A program made the translations under genes and the position numbers. Source: Bacillota bacterium (GTDB taxonomy: Bacteria > Bacillota > Clostridia > Peptostreptococcales > Anaerovoracaceae). Taken from it: DNA of 7,092 bases. The stretch is taken from the NCBI GenBank assembly GCA_016284485.1, contig JAEEOX010000166.1:1-7092 (forward strand), written 5' to 3'. The notes below the pieces were generated by a model that saw only the letters and a program-made list of their open reading frames with translations, was not told where the DNA came from and did no database searches. Below are positions 5,282 to 7,092 of this stretch, in pieces (positions within the stretch are counted from its first letter, which is position 1; the number at the start of each line of letters is the position of its first letter).

Positions 5282-5689
5282 CTATGCCTGTTTCGCTTTC
5301 TTGACCATTTCAATGGTGCGGCTGTCGTCCCTTGAGCAGTCTATCCTGACCTCGTCCATGAGGGTGCTGATCAGGAATTTACCGATCTCGCCCTCCTCCG
5401 GACAGTTCAGGCAGCGCTTGTCACCCTTGGTGATGAATTCGTTGCCGCTCTTGGTCACCGTTATGCCTATTTTGCCTTTTTCCACTGTGCACTTCACGGT
5501 GTACACAGAAGCAAAACCCTCAAGGGCATGGCAGCTCACGAGCTGGCAGGCTTCTCCTACGGCAGCCTTGATGTCCGCCGTGTCTTCCACGTCGAAACCT
5601 GCACTGTAGGCTATGGATCCTACCGCCAGTCTTACTGCGGATATGTATTCCGGTTTGCCCGGGATCGTCATTTCAATCTTATCCTGCAT
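5282..5689 (-). CDS. RsbW/SpoIIAB-like anti-sigma factor with degenerate ATP site
   Basis: The 135-aa product aligns by eye with RsbW-type anti-sigma factors (GHKL ATPase fold): GEACQLVSCHAL (45-56) matches the N-box region EACTNAVKHAY, and IGKFLISTLMDEVR (102-115) matches the G2 region through TLMDEVR. These proteins hold a sigma factor inactive and normally phosphorylate an anti-anti-sigma protein. Here the metal-binding Asn of the N-box is Leu50, the G1-box Asp is Lys80 (TKSGNEF), and the GGLG of G2 is GEIG, while the base Glu46 is kept. ATP binding and kinase activity are therefore doubtful. Six cysteines are present, including Cys93-x-x-Cys96 where the ATP lid should be. The gene starts 11 nt after the gyrA stop, with its ribosome binding site (AAGGA) overlapping that stop. 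The sigma factor follows in the same reading frame, so it is the obvious partner. The stop is TAG. Confidence 0.85.
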   Translation of the reverse strand: MQDKIEMTIPGKPEYISAVRLAVGSIAYSAGFDVEDTADIKAAVGEACQLVSCHALEGFASVYTVKCTVEKGKIGITVTKSGNEFITKGDKRCLNCPEEGEIGKFLISTLMDEVRIDCSRDDSRTIEMVKKAKQA

Positions 5690-5700
5690 TTTTTCTGTCC

Positions 5701-7092
5701 TTAAAGATCAAATTTCACCTGGCCGTCCGGCTCCTGTGCGGGAGCTTCCTTTGCGGCCGGTTCAGCCTTCTTTGGTTCTTCTTCCATGTCGTCATCATCT
5801 TCTCTTGCGACCTTGGAGATGGCGATGATGTTGGCATCTTCAGCGACGTTCATTATCTTCACGCCCTGTGTGGCTCTTCCCAGTCTGGAGACTTCTCTGG
5901 CCGGCACCCTGATGATGATGCCGTCGGAGTTGATGAGCATCACGTCATCATCATCTGCAACGGCGATGGCTCCAACCAGTTCTCCGGTCTTGGCGAACTT
6001 GGACTTGTCATAGGTGAGGAGACCCTTGCCGCCTCTTACCTGGATCTTGTAATCCTTGGCCTTGGTGCGCTTGCCGTATCCCTTCTTGGTTACTACCATA
6101 AGCTCCTCTGAAGGATCCACAAGTTCCATGGAGACCACTTCGTCCTTGCCCTCCAGCTTGATGGCTCTCACGCCGCCGGCGATCCTGCCCATGGGTCTCA
6201 CGTCGTCCTCTGAGAAGGAGATACACTTGCCCTGGCGGGTAACGATTATAACGTTGTTGGTCCCGGTGGTCTGCTTGACGCCGATGAGTTCGTCGCCTTC
6301 CTTGAGCTTGACGGCGATGAGGCCGGTCTTCCTGTTGGTTATGAACTCGGTGAGGGCAGTCTTCTTGATGGTTCCTCTCTTGGTCACGCAGATCAGGAAC
6401 TTGTTGGCTTCAGCCTCATCCAGTCTGATCACTGCTGTGACTCTCTCGGTGGACATCAGGCTTATGAAGTTCACGATGGGAATGCCCTTGGCTGTACGCG
6501 ATCCTTCGGGGATCTCGTAGGCCTTGATCATATGGACCTTGCCCAGATTGGTGAAGAACAAAAGATTATCGTGGGAGGAGCACATGATCATCTGCTTCAC
6601 GAAGTCGTTCTCTCTGGTGGTGAGTCCGGTTATTCCCTTGCCGCCTCTCTTCTGGGCGCGGTAGGTGTCCGCAGGGACTCTCTTGGCATATCCCAGGTGT
6701 GTCAGGGTTATGCAGACGTCCTCTTCATGGATCAGATCCTCTTCATCGATCTCAGCCTCGTCGGCCTTGATCTGAGTCTTCCTCTTGTCTCCCCATTTTT
6801 TCTTGACTTCCAGGAGCTCGTCCTTGACCACTCCCATGAGCTTGTGCTCATCTTCCAGGAGTTCCTTATAGTAGGCGATCCTTCTTTCAAGTTCCGCGTA
6901 TTCGGCTTCGATCTTTTCGCGCTCCAGACCCTGCAGTCTTCTGAGCTGCATGTCCAGGATGGCCTTGGCCTGGATCTCAGATAATCCGAAGCGGTCCATC
7001 AGCTTCTGCTGAGCATCATCATAGGATGATCTGATGATCTTGATGATCTCGTCGATGTTCTCCAGTGCGATCAGGTATCCTTCCAGGATGTG
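5701..7092 (-). CDS. gyrA: DNA gyrase subunit A, C-terminal 463 residues (5' end outside window)
   Basis: The frame is open from the right edge through HILEGYLIALENIDEIIK, typical of the end of the GyrA breakage-reunion domain, followed by the coiled-coil and IQAKAILDMQLRRL region. Next comes the beta-pinwheel DNA-wrapping domain, whose repeated blades include LGYAKRVPADTYR, NLGKVHMIKAYEIP and SDGIIIRVPAREV. The GyrA box QKRGGKG (147-153 of this fragment; 6634-6654) marks it as GyrA and not ParC. With GyrB it introduces negative supercoils using ATP. The active-site tyrosine and quinolone-resistance region lie outside the window. The C-terminus is an acidic, Pro/Ala/Glu-rich tail (EDDDDMEEE and on) ending VKFDL. 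The methionine at 6999 is internal. The anti-sigma, sigma and trpS genes follow closely, so they may share its transcript. The stop is TAA. Confidence 0.97.
   Translation of the reverse strand, partial: HILEGYLIALENIDEIIKIIRSSYDDAQQKLMDRFGLSEIQAKAILDMQLRRLQGLEREKIEAEYAELERRIAYYKELLEDEHKLMGVVKDELLEVKKKWGDKRKTQIKADEAEIDEEDLIHEEDVCITLTHLGYAKRVPADTYRAQKRGGKGITGLTTRENDFVKQMIMCSSHDNLLFFTNLGKVHMIKAYEIPEGSRTAKGIPIVNFISLMSTERVTAVIRLDEAEANKFLICVTKRGTIKKTALTEFITNRKTGLIAVKLKEGDELIGVKQTTGTNNVIIVTRQGKCISFSEDDVRPMGRIAGGVRAIKLEGKDEVVSMELVDPSEELMVVTKKGYGKRTKAKDYKIQVRGGKGLLTYDKSKFAKTGELVGAIAVADDDDVMLINSDGIIIRVPAREVSRLGRATQGVKIMNVAEDANIIAISKVAREDDDDMEEEPKKAEPAAKEAPAQEPDGQVKFDL

Overview
The window looks like chromosomal DNA of a Gram-positive anaerobe, most likely class Clostridia (Firmicutes). 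The evidence is a clostridial-looking GyrA C-terminus, an RsbW/SigB-like anti-sigma and sigma pair, strong AGGAGG-type ribosome binding sites, and near-consensus sigma-A promoters. I cannot fix the genus. No insertion sequence, CRISPR array, tRNA or rRNA gene is visible.

Layout. (1) 1-1006, minus strand: a 2-Cys glutathione peroxidase followed 20 nt later by an HD-domain hydrolase that runs off the left edge, probably one transcript from a TTGACA-17-CATAAT promoter. (2) 1007-1393: a divergent control region holding a terminator-like hairpin, an imperfectly folded 84-nt element, a perfect TTGACA-17-TATAAT promoter and two palindromes. (3) 1394-1837, plus strand: a 129-aa DtxR/MntR-type metal-dependent repressor and its terminator. 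(4) 1948-3520, plus strand: a von Willebrand A (VWA) protein, then a gene whose product would have a disordered N-terminal part and a C-terminal helix-turn-helix. A single in-frame TGA cuts this second gene into 110-aa and 149-aa pieces. A bidirectional terminator closes the unit. (5) 3532-7092, minus strand: gyrA (3' part), an RsbW-like anti-sigma protein, a SigB/SigF-type sigma factor and trpS, tightly spaced and co-directional.

How they fit together. The gyrA/anti-sigma/sigma/trpS run ties an alternative sigma factor to two housekeeping genes, with no anti-anti-sigma gene between gyrA and trpS. The anti-sigma protein has lost key ATP-site residues and carries a CxxC pair, so it may not work by the classical RsbW kinase partner switch. 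The peroxidase and the metal-dependent repressor share one control region, which suggests redox and metal homeostasis but does not prove it.

Most worth a second look: the VWA/HTH pair with its in-frame TGA, the degenerate cysteine-bearing anti-sigma protein, and the structured element between gpx and the repressor.
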